Of a stretch of 44,087 bases of DNA, positions 16,642-23,579 are shown piece by piece; positions within the stretch are counted from its first letter, which is position 1; each line of letters opens with the position of its first letter. A model generated the notes under the pieces. That model was not told where the DNA came from, searched no databases, and saw only the letters and a list, made by a program, of their open reading frames with translations. This stretch comes from an uncultured Clostridia bacterium (GTDB lineage: Bacteria; Bacillota; Clostridia; Oscillospirales; Ruminococcaceae). A program made the position numbers and the translations under genes. The stretch lies in contig CANRFR010000010.1 of the NCBI GenBank assembly GCA_947629945.1, forward strand, positions 1-44,087, given 5' to 3'.

Positions 16642-17319
16642 ATGGCTAAAAGCAGAAAAGAACGATCCGAGAAAATCTTGGCTAAGCACAAAATCGCGAT
16701 AAACCCAAATCTTCCGCGAATTGAAAACGAGGACGAAGCGAAAATAAAATCCCCCGAGGAAATAGTAAAGCGCGCAGTCACGGCGTTTATTACAGTTCAG
16801 ATAGCGATAGATATCTGCAACGATAATGGCGCTTTGGAATCTGCGGAATTTTTCACTCCGATTATGGAGCGGTTCGGTCTGATGGACGAACTAACCGAAG
16901 ATGAGAAAATTTATTTCGATAAAGGAGAATGCGCGGAGATCTCAAAGGACGAGGCATATCAAATGCAATGGCGGCTGGAAATGTGCGTGCCGCTGTTCTG
17001 GGCATGCGGATTCCGCAAAAAGCTCGAGTACCCGAGCGAGATGATGGACACGGTGGCGCAGATACATTTGATCGGCGGCTGTCAAAGCTTCGGGGAGCTT
17101 ATGAAGCAGGTCAAAATGCGAACCCCCGCGGAAATTCTCGATGAAGCGGACTTGATATTCCGTATGGATTGGGCGTGCGTTGAAGCGCGTCTCAAAAACG
17201 ACCCGAGCCTAATGGGCGACCTGTTCCAAGACGTGGTTGTGGAACGACACAAGGGCTTGAATTGGATCATCGGCGCATACGGAGCGGACGATTGGGATAC
17301 CGTCGCGCCGCATACATAA
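16642..17319 (+). CDS. DUF4272-like protein
   Basis: The 225-residue soluble protein opens RKERSEKILAKHKIAINPNLP and has EIVKRAVTAFITVQIAI and YQMQWRLEMCVPLFWACGF. This is the layout of DUF4272 proteins, whose function is unknown. ATG start with AAGGAG. It is the last ordinary gene before the tRNA-Leu island and its codon use still resembles the core genome. Confidence 0.75.
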   Translation: MAKSRKERSEKILAKHKIAINPNLPRIENEDEAKIKSPEEIVKRAVTAFITVQIAIDICNDNGALESAEFFTPIMERFGLMDELTEDEKIYFDKGECAEISKDEAYQMQWRLEMCVPLFWACGFRKKLEYPSEMMDTVAQIHLIGGCQSFGELMKQVKMRTPAEILDEADLIFRMDWACVEARLKNDPSLMGDLFQDVVVERHKGLNWIIGAYGADDWDTVAPHT

Positions 17320-17350
17320 ATCGTTACGTAAATTGATATTAAAGAGCATG

Positions 17351-17448
17351 TGTTCATAGAGTATTGTGCTTGTCATTTCGGCAGATTTTGACGAGAACAA
17401 GGAAAAATCTGCTCGAAAATCAACACACAAGTCCTATGAATACAAGTT
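17351..17448. repeat. MITE-like imperfect inverted repeat
   Basis: Two arms of about 37 bases face each other: TTCATAG...GGCAGATTTT on the left and the complement of AAAATCTGC...CTATGAA on the right, with a loop of about 15 bases. No coding content. A second hairpin (TTTTCCGTA / TACGGAAAA, 17457-17486) follows. It may be a small non-autonomous element or a terminator pair. Confidence 0.5.
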
Positions 17449-17490
17449 CTGAAACAATTTTCCGTAAGGCAGAATATACGGAAAATTTAA

Positions 17491-17550
17491 TATGCAGATA
17501 TGGCAGAACCGTCGGACATTCGGTTTGAGGCGGCATTACTTCAGTAGAGA
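17491..17550 (+). other. Left-junction copy J1: degenerate tRNA-Leu 5' half plus element arm
   Basis: TATGGCAGAACC...CGGTTTG aligns with the tRNA-Leu 5' half with several substitutions and one missing base. It then runs into GGCGGCATTACTTCAGTAG, a diverged copy of the element arm. It is the oldest-looking of five such junctions. Confidence 0.6.
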
Positions 17551-17557
17551 TTTTTAC

Positions 17558-17586
17558 TTGACAAATTCATAAAAATGTTGTATAAT
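17558..17586 (+). promoter_or_regulatory. tRNA-type promoter before junction J2
   Basis: TTGACA, 17-base spacer, TATAAT. The promoter and its upstream bases closely match those in front of the intact tRNA-Leu at 19080-19108, showing that the unit was duplicated. Confidence 0.8.
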
Positions 17587-17636
17587 ATTATTATGATGAT
17601 TATTGACAGTTCGATGTTAAATTGCGAAAATAACAC

Positions 17637-17688
17637 GTACCTGTGGCAAAATTGACATACCCAATAGATTTGGCAGCGTTACTACAGT
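17637..17688 (+). pseudogene. Left-junction copy J2: tRNA-Leu 5' half interrupted at the anticodon loop
   Basis: Thirty-five bases (17637-17671, starting GTACCTGTGGC and ending AATAGATTT) match the 5' half of the intact tRNA-Leu at 19158 with a few changes. The anticodon and 3' half are replaced by GGCAGCGTTACTACAG, the element arm. It keeps a promoter 50 bases upstream. Confidence 0.8.
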
Positions 17689-17743
17689 TATTTTTCCTTT
17701 GGGGTGTCGGATAGCTGCAAAATTAACATAAAAAATTAAATAA

Positions 17744-17798
17744 GCGCCCGTGGCGGAACTGGCAGACGCGTTGGATTTGGGCAGCGTTACTACAGTGG
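17744..17798 (+). pseudogene. Left-junction copy J3: tRNA-Leu 5' half (GCGCCCG type) plus arm
   Basis: 17744-17778 is a clean tRNA-Leu 5' half beginning GCGCCCGTGGCGG and ending GTTGGATTT. From 17779 it continues with GGGCAGCGTTACTACAGTGG. The acceptor strand is fully complementary to the 3' half at 30774-30780. Of all junctions, its arm is closest to the inverted arm at the right edge (17 of 19 positions). Confidence 0.85.
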
Positions 17799-17859
17799 AA
17801 TTTTTGGCGGTTGAAATAAAACAGAAAATCGACAAGTCTGATTCTGAGAGGGCGATCAG

Positions 17860-18156
17860 TTGAAAACTTATACACTTTGCGGCAGTATGCGATTTGCCGA
17901 AGAGATGAAGAAAATCGCTTATGAACTTGAAACCGGTAAGGGATATAATGTACTGCAATGCGTTTATTGCGAGGAAGATGTTATTCTGTCCGATGCGGAG
18001 CTTTCGCGGCTTGCGGCTGCTCATTACAAAAAAATTGACTTGAGTGACGGTATATACGTTGTAAATATTGGTGGATATATCGGCGAATCTGTTAAAAAAG
18101 AGATCGAATATGCCAAAGAACACGGGAAAGATATAGTGTATCATTACAATGGATAG
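17860..18156 (+). CDS. Nucleoside 2-deoxyribosyltransferase-like small protein
   Basis: The 98-residue protein has a TTG start with GAGAGGGCGA upstream. It begins KTYTLCGSMRFAEEMKKIAY and later has SDGIYVVNIGGYIGESVKKE and the EYAKEHGKDI helix. This is the Rossmann-like pattern of nucleoside 2-deoxyribosyltransferases and related DUF4406-type proteins, including the GS.RF nucleotide-site start and the GYIGxSxxxEIxYA segment. It is short but looks complete. It lies alone between two tRNA-Leu junction copies (J3 and J4), so it came with one mobile element and was left behind as a left-end remnant. Role in the host unknown. Confidence 0.75.
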   Translation: MKTYTLCGSMRFAEEMKKIAYELETGKGYNVLQCVYCEEDVILSDAELSRLAAAHYKKIDLSDGIYVVNIGGYIGESVKKEIEYAKEHGKDIVYHYNG

Positions 18157-18230
18157 ATTCGGATAATTAATGAGAGTGGAATTTTCCTGTGGCTGTCGGG
18201 CAGGTAAAAAATCGGCGGATAATTGAATAA

Positions 18231-18285
18231 GCGCCCGTGGCGGAACTGGCAGACGCGTTGGATTTGGGCGGCGTTACTACAGTGG
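18231..18285 (+). pseudogene. Left-junction copy J4 (candidate attL): tRNA-Leu 5' half plus arm
   Basis: 18231-18265 repeats the GCGCCCG-type tRNA-Leu 5' half of J3 without change through GGATTT. Then comes GGGCGGCGTTACTACAGTGG. The sequence just upstream (CTGTCGGGCAGGTAAAA...AATAA) is also related to that before J3. With the 3' half at 30733-30784 it would rebuild a complete tRNA-Leu(UAG). Confidence 0.85.
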
Positions 18286-18333
18286 ATGTTTTACTGAGTT
18301 TGTCAAAAGTAGAAAGTTGGGAGGTGATTTATT

Positions 18334-18990
18334 ATGAATAAGGAATGGTCTGAACTGAATAAAACAATGCAAACGCAAATCAATAAGAAAGGCACCTATA
18401 AAGCGGGAATTAATACTTTATTTGATTTACGAAATGAGTTAATGCAAACCTTAATATCGTTCAAAGAGGAATTATGCAGAGAGGATTTTGACGCAATCCC
18501 CTTTATAAGCGCAGACGGTTACCACAGTAAAACGATTGCCTATTCTATTTGGCATATTTTTCGCATTGAAGATATAGTTGCTCATACAGTGATAAATGAA
18601 GATGAACAAGTGTTTTTTACAGGCAATTATCAGTCACGTATCAATTCGCCAATAATTACAACAGGAAATGAACTTGTAAAACAGCAGATTGCAGACTTTT
18701 CAAAGCAGCTTAATCTGGAAGAATTATATTCATACATCTTTGAAGTAAGAGAAAGTACTGAGAAGATAGTTCAAAGATTGTCTTATGATGAATTGAAAAG
18801 GAAAATACCTGAAGATAGAAGAGAATATTTAAAATCATTGAATGTTGTAAGTACAGATGAAAATGCCATTTGGCTGATTGAATATTGGTGTAATAAAGAT
18901 ATTCGCGGACTAATTCAAATGCCGTTTTCAAGACATTGGATTATGCATATAGAAGCCTGTTTGCGTATTAGGAACAAATTGTATTTATAA
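18334..18990 (+). CDS. DinB-like four-helix protein
   Basis: The 218-residue soluble, mainly helical protein has a pattern fitting the DinB/YfiT metal-binding superfamily: KTIAYSIWHIFRIEDIVAHT near residue 70 supplies His ligands on helix 2, and SRHWIMHIEACLRIR near the end supplies further His residues. Members act as metal-dependent thiol or glutathione-type transferases, or have unknown roles. AT-rich with codon use unlike the core genes. GGGAGGTG before the ATG. It is the only gene between junctions J4 and J5 and so is cargo of an integrated element. Confidence 0.7.
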   Translation: MNKEWSELNKTMQTQINKKGTYKAGINTLFDLRNELMQTLISFKEELCREDFDAIPFISADGYHSKTIAYSIWHIFRIEDIVAHTVINEDEQVFFTGNYQSRINSPIITTGNELVKQQIADFSKQLNLEELYSYIFEVRESTEKIVQRLSYDELKRKIPEDRREYLKSLNVVSTDENAIWLIEYWCNKDIRGLIQMPFSRHWIMHIEACLRIRNKLYL

Positions 18991-19022
18991 GCAGAAGTTC
19001 AGGTTTTATCACACAGGAAATC

Positions 19023-19069
19023 GACAAAATTGGGATACGCGATAGATTTGGGCGGCGTTACTTTAGTGG
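19023..19069 (+). pseudogene. Left-junction copy J5: partly degraded tRNA-Leu 5' half plus arm
   Basis: ACAAAATTGGGATACGCGAT followed by AGATTT matches the D-arm and anticodon 5' strand of the GCACCTG-type tRNA-Leu. The acceptor strand is eroded. It continues into GGGCGGCGTTACTTTAGTGG and then a tRNA promoter. Confidence 0.75.
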
Positions 19070-19079
19070 AGATTTTTAC

Positions 19080-19108
19080 TTGACAAATTTACGAAAACCT
19101 TGTATAAT
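19080..19108 (+). promoter_or_regulatory. Promoter of the intact tRNA-Leu
   Basis: TTGACA (19080-19085), 17-base spacer, TATAAT (19103-19108). It begins 10 bases after the J5 arm, inside the element. Confidence 0.85.
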
Positions 19109-19157
19109 ATAATTGTGCTTATCGGCGATTTGATTTTAAATAGAGAGAAAATATTAT

Positions 19158-19242
19158 GCACCTGTGGCGAAATTGGCATACGCAATAGATTTAGGTTCTA
19201 TTTCCGAGAGGAGTGCAGGTTCGACCCCTGTCAGGTGCACCA
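19158..19242 (+). tRNA. tRNA-Leu (anticodon UAG), intact
   Basis: All parts are present: acceptor GCACCTG paired 7/7 with CAGGTGC, D-arm GCG/CGC, anticodon stem ATAGA/TCTAT with loop TTTAGGT (anticodon TAG), a class II variable arm, T-arm with TTCGACC loop, and encoded CCA at 19240-19242. It lies just inside the element's left end. It differs in acceptor and anticodon-stem bases from the interrupted tRNA (GCGCCCG type), so it is a divergent isoacceptor with the same anticodon that can replace the gene the element broke. Confidence 0.93.
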
Positions 19243-19289
19243 GTCATACAAAATTTTCCTCGGCAAAGCCGAGGAAAATTTTGTATGAC
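19243..19289. terminator. 22-bp perfect hairpin after tRNA-Leu
   Basis: 19243-19264 and 19268-19289 are exact complements around AAA. The GC core CCTCGGC/GCCGAGG is followed by AAAATTTT, which allows termination from both sides: the tRNA and the leftward defence operon. Confidence 0.8.
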
Positions 19290-19447
19290 GCAACCATGCG
19301 GGATCAATCTTCTCTTTTGCGTTACGCTGCTCTATTCGTCCGGGTGATGTTTCGTTTCAGAGCGCCTGCTTTATGAAAGGTCTATTTAGTCACAATTTCA
19401 CAATACAATTTATATAATGTTCAGCTCAAAGAGGGGGAAGTAATATC

Positions 19448-19558
19448 GTGCGCTACCACTTAGTTATCTTTAAACAACCGAACAACAAAACTGTCGGGCT
19501 ATATTCGAGCTATATTTTTACTTTCTTTTTTTACAGTCGTACTCCCGTTCAATTTTAA
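19448..19558 (+). pseudogene. Possible truncated small gene
   Basis: A GTG start with AGAGGGGGAAG upstream opens a 36-residue frame (RYHLVIFKQPNNKTVGLYSS, then low-complexity FTFFFYS). The first 20 residues look protein-like, while the rest runs into the antisense end of the DUF6339-like gene. Probably the stump of a gene cut by arrival of the defence cargo. Nothing else is visible in 19290-19498. Confidence 0.25.
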
Positions 19559-20302
19559 TTCATGCAGTTTTTTCATATAGTTAAAAGCCAGATCCCGAAT
19601 TTCGGAACTGTCAAGGAATTCCAAAGCAGTTACGGCCGCATAATGATTTAAGTATTTCTTGCACTCGCGGAAATAATCGGTAATACCCTCCGAACCGTCA
19701 AGTTCATTCTTGAAGTCCTTTATTGCAAGAAGAACCCCTTTCATTCGTTTGGGATTCATCCTGTTAAAAGTATCCATAACATCGGTACATATTGTTTGAT
19801 TTGTAAGCAACACTTCTGTCAAGGCATAGGGATTGCGATCATTTTTATCATATGTAAGATACCCGTACCACCAAAGTCTTGACAAAGCATTGTCGTTGAG
19901 CAAACTTCCGGGGGTCGTAACAAAAAACCTGGTTTTTATTGTATTCTCCCGTGCTTCTTGAAGCCAGCGATCTCTTATATATGTTTGATATTCGGGAACA
20001 ACGTGACATAAATATGTCCACATATACTTGTTTGAAGCCTGTAACGGGGTAAGGTTTTTGAACGCATCATAGACCAAACGCGTATTAACCAAATCATCCA
20101 GCGATTTTTGTGCATCATCCTTTTTCCCAGGTACATATGACGGTGTGAATTTGTCCACTTCAACAGTTGAAATCTTATAATAATCATTGCTGCCGAAATA
20201 TTCGTTTAACCATTCCCCATCAGTTATATATTTTTCTGCGTTTGCGGATATATCATTAACCAGTTTATCGTACGCTTCTTCGGTAAAAAAGCCCAACTGC
20301 AT
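19499..20302 (-). CDS. DUF6339-like protein of the defence cargo
   Basis: The 267-residue soluble protein has a central RLWWYGYLTYDKNDRNPYAL near residue 150 and the preceding TRFFVTTPGSLLNDNALS, which I associate with the DUF6339 family. Members are found next to DNA-modification and GHKL-ATPase genes, and their biochemical role is unknown. The ATG overlaps the upstream TGA by one base, so it is translated with the preceding gene. It is the last gene of the promoter-23.5 kb operon. The family call is moderate, the operon membership is firm. Confidence 0.65.
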   Translation of the reverse strand: MQLGFFTEEAYDKLVNDISANAEKYITDGEWLNEYFGSNDYYKISTVEVDKFTPSYVPGKKDDAQKSLDDLVNTRLVYDAFKNLTPLQASNKYMWTYLCHVVPEYQTYIRDRWLQEARENTIKTRFFVTTPGSLLNDNALSRLWWYGYLTYDKNDRNPYALTEVLLTNQTICTDVMDTFNRMNPKRMKGVLLAIKDFKNELDGSEGITDYFRECKKYLNHYAAVTALEFLDSSEIRDLAFNYMKKLHELKLNGSTTVKKESKNIARI

Positions 20303-21240
20303 CAGTTCATACCTCCTAACATCTGGTTCATCCCATCATTCATCTCACCAAGAGCATCATTAAGTCGTTTCAATGCGTCAAGAGCAATATTCCCCAACAG
20401 AGAATTTGCTAAGGCAGTCGTTGAATCCACGCTGTTTAAATCGTAACCTTTGGATTCGGCTTGCTTTTCAATGGCTCTGAACCACCTTTTTTCTTTGAAG
20501 CTTTCAAATTCGTCGGTATCTTCGTTCTGATAACTGCTCACAACATAACCGATTGCCTCAACAAGAACAGGATAAACAATTATTCCCGTGACATATCGCC
20601 TATATATGCCGTTGTCGGAGCTTGTTAATTGGCTGTAAAGGTCGTGAAGATTGCTTCTCAGGTCGATAACGATTTTGTCGGAATACTGCAAATCATCGAA
20701 ACATGGTTTTACATAATCGGATTGTTCGTCATTTTTTCTGATAAGGAATATAGAATCAATGGGCTTTTCCAATTCGGAAGCATCAATATAAATGATTCTG
20801 CTATCCTCCGTTGCAAGAATGTCGCCTTTCCTAACTTCAAAGGCAGATGAACCGAAATACAAATCGTTAAACTCACCCTCGCAACGGAAAATATCCATAT
20901 CTTTAGATGCTACGATACTGCACGCTACCTCGATCTTGTCAACAACCGCATATTTCGGAACTTTAACGGTCATTTCGCAGACATCCGCAGCAAATCTAAA
21001 CAGACGGCTGTAAGAAGCGGCACTGCTTTTTACCTTCACAATAACCGCAGCATCCTCTTTTTTAACCAAATCCGAAATACCCTTGCACTCTAAAACATAT
21101 TTTATCGGAAAGACGATATTCTCATTGTCCACAACAATTTTTTCATCGGGTAATTCGGTGTAAAACTTGCAGCTATCAATGTAATCATCTCTTCCCGAAG
21201 CAAGAACAGGATTCGGAAATTCGTATTTCTCGGATTTCAT
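20302..21240 (-). CDS. Uncharacterised 312-aa protein of the GHKL-ATPase operon
   Basis: No family is recognised. The first 200 residues look like beta-sandwich strands (VFPIKYVLECKGISDLV, AAVIVKVKSSAASYSRLFRF, VPKYAVVDKIEVACSIV). The rest is helical (GIIVYPVLVEAIGYVVSSYQ, ALANSLLGNIALDALKRL) and it ends in a Gly/Met/Asn-rich tail (MNQMLGGMN). GGAGG precedes the ATG, and the gene starts two bases after the ATPase stop and runs into the DUF6339-like gene with a one-base overlap. Tight coupling suggests that the three proteins act together. Confidence 0.75.
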   Translation of the reverse strand: MKSEKYEFPNPVLASGRDDYIDSCKFYTELPDEKIVVDNENIVFPIKYVLECKGISDLVKKEDAAVIVKVKSSAASYSRLFRFAADVCEMTVKVPKYAVVDKIEVACSIVASKDMDIFRCEGEFNDLYFGSSAFEVRKGDILATEDSRIIYIDASELEKPIDSIFLIRKNDEQSDYVKPCFDDLQYSDKIVIDLRSNLHDLYSQLTSSDNGIYRRYVTGIIVYPVLVEAIGYVVSSYQNEDTDEFESFKEKRWFRAIEKQAESKGYDLNSVDSTTALANSLLGNIALDALKRLNDALGEMNDGMNQMLGGMN

Positions 21241-21242
21241 TT

Positions 21243-23150
21243 CTAAACAACCTCCGTAAGACGCAATTTTAACATCATTTTTTCTTTCCTTGCGAATGTT
21301 ACAAAGAACACAGCCGGTGTATCTGCGTTAATTGAAATTGCTCCCGCTTTGCCGTCTTTAACATGCACGGTTTTCGAATTGTAAGTAAAAGTTTCAATAT
21401 CCAACAGATCGTCATTCCCGTCCTCTCCGACGGCTAAGGCTTCGACAAACAGGTTGTTATGAGCTTCCGCTGTTTTGATGACGACTTTATACAGCCCTTT
21501 GGAAACGTTAATCGGAAACGCTCTCTGCGCCGAAATGTTTTCAACAGTCACGGTCTTTGTTCCCTTTCCGGAGCTAACTCCCGGACGTGGTTTGGGTTCA
21601 TTCGGATTAGGGGTAACAAGCTTGGTCGGTGGCTTCGGTGGCAATGGCTTGGGATTTCGCGTTTTGTTGTTTACTTTCCCGTTATTCTCGGTTCCTTTTG
21701 ATTTTACTGCCGTATTTGTTGTTGTTCCTTGAGAAATACGGTTAACCTGAACCTTTCCGATTTTTACCTTAGCTTTTAGAATATCGTCACCTTTGCCTTT
21801 ATCGGAGTCTTCCGCAGTTTCATCGGGAAAATATTCTCCGACCCCTACGGCATCCACAATATCTTTTGTATTCGTTTCATACTGAGACTTTAACAGTTGT
21901 AATACAAAGGAATCGATTTTGTCTATCGAAGTTTTAGCTTTATTACGTTTCTCTTTCTCGGAAGAAACAATCTGCTTGTAGTCCCAACGATTATGACGAG
22001 GCGGTTCGGTGTCTCTCAGCAACGACCCGAGTTCTTTTCCGCGGACAATTACCACCGCCGCATAATGCTGAGATATTCTTTTATAATAGGAGCCAACCAT
22101 CATTCCCGTTTCCCTGAAGTTGGCAATTGTTCGGCTATAGCTGTTGTCGGATTTAACATATACCTCAACGTCATCCGGTTCAAACACTTGCAACTTTTCT
22201 CTGCAATCGGGAGATATGAAAGCGTTGTACAATTGATAAGCCGAAGCCATTTCCCTTTCGGAAGAATAGTCCAAAAACAGCTGTGAAATAGTGTTAGAAT
22301 CGATAACAGTTACCTTGTTCTGATCTTTCAATTCAACAATCAGTTTGTTTTCAATAACAGCAACAAAGAAATTCTTAAGCACGGCTTTTGTAATATTTGA
22401 AACCCAACCGTGTGATTCCGTAAAACCGGCAATAATAACATCGGTTCCGCGTTCGGTTCTGGAAAACAAATCTCTGAAATCGTTTGCGTCGGATTGATAA
22501 ATCGGAGTGCGATCGGTCTTCTGATATTTACCGACACGTTGCGTGGGCGCTCCGTCGTTGTTTAGAATAGTCGCGAGCTTAGCTACTCCTACAAATGCAC
22601 CATCGCCCTTTTCGTCTACGGTGTTATAAAAAACCATACTTAATGCGGAACACGCAAACGGAGCGTTTTTTCCGATGCCATACGACCCTGCACTATATTC
22701 ATTATTTTTCACGGAAACGCCTTCGGAACTTGTAAGCCCTACCCATCCTGATTTTATGTCTTCGGTGTGACTGCCATCCAAGCCCTTCGTATTATAGTCA
22801 CTCGCAACCAACGTCAAAACATACGGCTCTTTAAGTGTTTTTTCCGCATTTGTAACGAATTGTGAGAGTCTGGAATCCATATTATCTCCCCAGTATTTAC
22901 GGCATCTTTCCAGGCAGTCCGAATATTGCGAAAAAACATCGTATTGGTCTGCCTTAATTTTTTTCAGTTCAAAAACAACCCTTACAGGCATATCCAAACC
23001 ATCCAAATGCACATCAAGAGAGTTTTGGCATATTTCGCGAGCCAAATTATCAATCATCTCATGCCCTTTGAAACCCTCAATGTCGTTATTGGTATAGCCC
23101 TGTTGCTGTCCTCCGTCAAGCAGAGGAAATCGCCATTCGGTGTTTTTCAC
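21243..23150 (-). CDS. GHKL/MORC-type ATPase
   Basis: The 635-residue protein has an N-terminal GHKL (gyrase-Hsp90-histidine kinase-MutL) ATP-binding domain. The N-box is REICQNSLDVH with E39 and N43, the G1 box is ASDYNTKGLDG near residue 120, and the G2 lid is SAGSYGIGKNAPF near 160. A transducer-like region follows to about 370, then a Lys/Pro-rich linker (about 480-530, PPKPPTKL) and a C-terminal beta domain of about 110 residues. Prokaryotic MORC-like ATPases of this type occur with cytosine methylases and Vsr or other nucleases in modification-dependent defence loci, which fits the context. The GTG start is set by AAGGAGGG. It would act on DNA in the cytoplasm as an ATP-gated clamp. Confidence 0.82.
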   Translation of the reverse strand: MKNTEWRFPLLDGGQQQGYTNNDIEGFKGHEMIDNLAREICQNSLDVHLDGLDMPVRVVFELKKIKADQYDVFSQYSDCLERCRKYWGDNMDSRLSQFVTNAEKTLKEPYVLTLVASDYNTKGLDGSHTEDIKSGWVGLTSSEGVSVKNNEYSAGSYGIGKNAPFACSALSMVFYNTVDEKGDGAFVGVAKLATILNNDGAPTQRVGKYQKTDRTPIYQSDANDFRDLFSRTERGTDVIIAGFTESHGWVSNITKAVLKNFFVAVIENKLIVELKDQNKVTVIDSNTISQLFLDYSSEREMASAYQLYNAFISPDCREKLQVFEPDDVEVYVKSDNSYSRTIANFRETGMMVGSYYKRISQHYAAVVIVRGKELGSLLRDTEPPRHNRWDYKQIVSSEKEKRNKAKTSIDKIDSFVLQLLKSQYETNTKDIVDAVGVGEYFPDETAEDSDKGKGDDILKAKVKIGKVQVNRISQGTTTNTAVKSKGTENNGKVNNKTRNPKPLPPKPPTKLVTPNPNEPKPRPGVSSGKGTKTVTVENISAQRAFPINVSKGLYKVVIKTAEAHNNLFVEALAVGEDGNDDLLDIETFTYNSKTVHVKDGKAGAISINADTPAVFFVTFARKEKMMLKLRLTEVV

Positions 23151-23162
23151 AACATTCCCTCC

Positions 23163-23390
23163 TTACCTTAATGTAAATCTGCCCTCACGCTGCTCATCGG
23201 AACCAAAAAACTTGTTTTTGGTATTTTTAAGTTCTCGCTCAATGGCTGTGAATATTTTTTTCACATCGTCTTCCGAATAATCATAGTTTGATTTGCTTGC
23301 ACAATTGCCGAGAAGTTTCAACATATCAAGAATCTTATTGGTTCTGGCTTCTGCGATCCTGATAAATCTGTCCCTCTTACTTTCTGCCAT
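23163..23390 (-). CDS. Small helical protein, first gene of the GHKL operon
   Basis: The 75-residue, strongly charged protein (KRDRFIRIAEARTNKILDML, then NYDYSEDDVKKIFTAIEREL) is likely two or three helices. I recall similar short proteins upstream of restriction-modification genes, but there is no functional assignment. GGGAGG precedes the ATG. It ends 12 bases before the ATPase GTG. The RFIRIAEARTNKI helix is basic and could contact nucleic acid. Confidence 0.7.
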   Translation of the reverse strand: MAESKRDRFIRIAEARTNKILDMLKLLGNCASKSNYDYSEDDVKKIFTAIERELKNTKNKFFGSDEQREGRFTLR

Positions 23391-23476
23391 TACTGTATAC
23401 CTCCCGCTGACATATGATACATATCGGTTTAATCAAAACATATATTCTATATATTTTTTGAACATTCCGTAAATAT

Positions 23477-23505
23477 ATTATAGCACACCGCTTTACATTT
23501 GTCAA
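23477..23505 (-). promoter_or_regulatory. Consensus promoter of the GHKL-ATPase operon
   Basis: Read leftward: TTGACA, 17-base spacer, TATAAT. It serves the four genes from 23390 down to 19499. The leader is about 80 bases and AT-rich. Confidence 0.9.
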
Positions 23506-23547
23506 TATATTTTTCAAATAAATTCTATATTTTTGTAATATATTAAG

Positions 23548-23575
23548 AAATGCGGCGCATATAAGCGCCGCATTT
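23548..23575 (-). terminator. Hairpin between the methylase and GHKL operons
   Basis: AAATGCGGCGC and GCGCCGCATTT form an 11-bp stem just after the methylase stop. The T-tract is short (TTTC), so termination may be partial. Confidence 0.75.
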
Positions 23576-23579
23576 CATT

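Noticed and set aside
17637-18285. J2, J3 and J4 as functional tRNA genes
   Set aside because: All stop at the anticodon loop and lack variable arm, T-arm and 3' acceptor strand.
19158-19242. tRNA as a stop-codon suppressor for the interrupted frame at 28092
   Set aside because: The anticodon is UAG, which reads CUA leucine codons, not UAG stops. No suppressor tRNA is visible.
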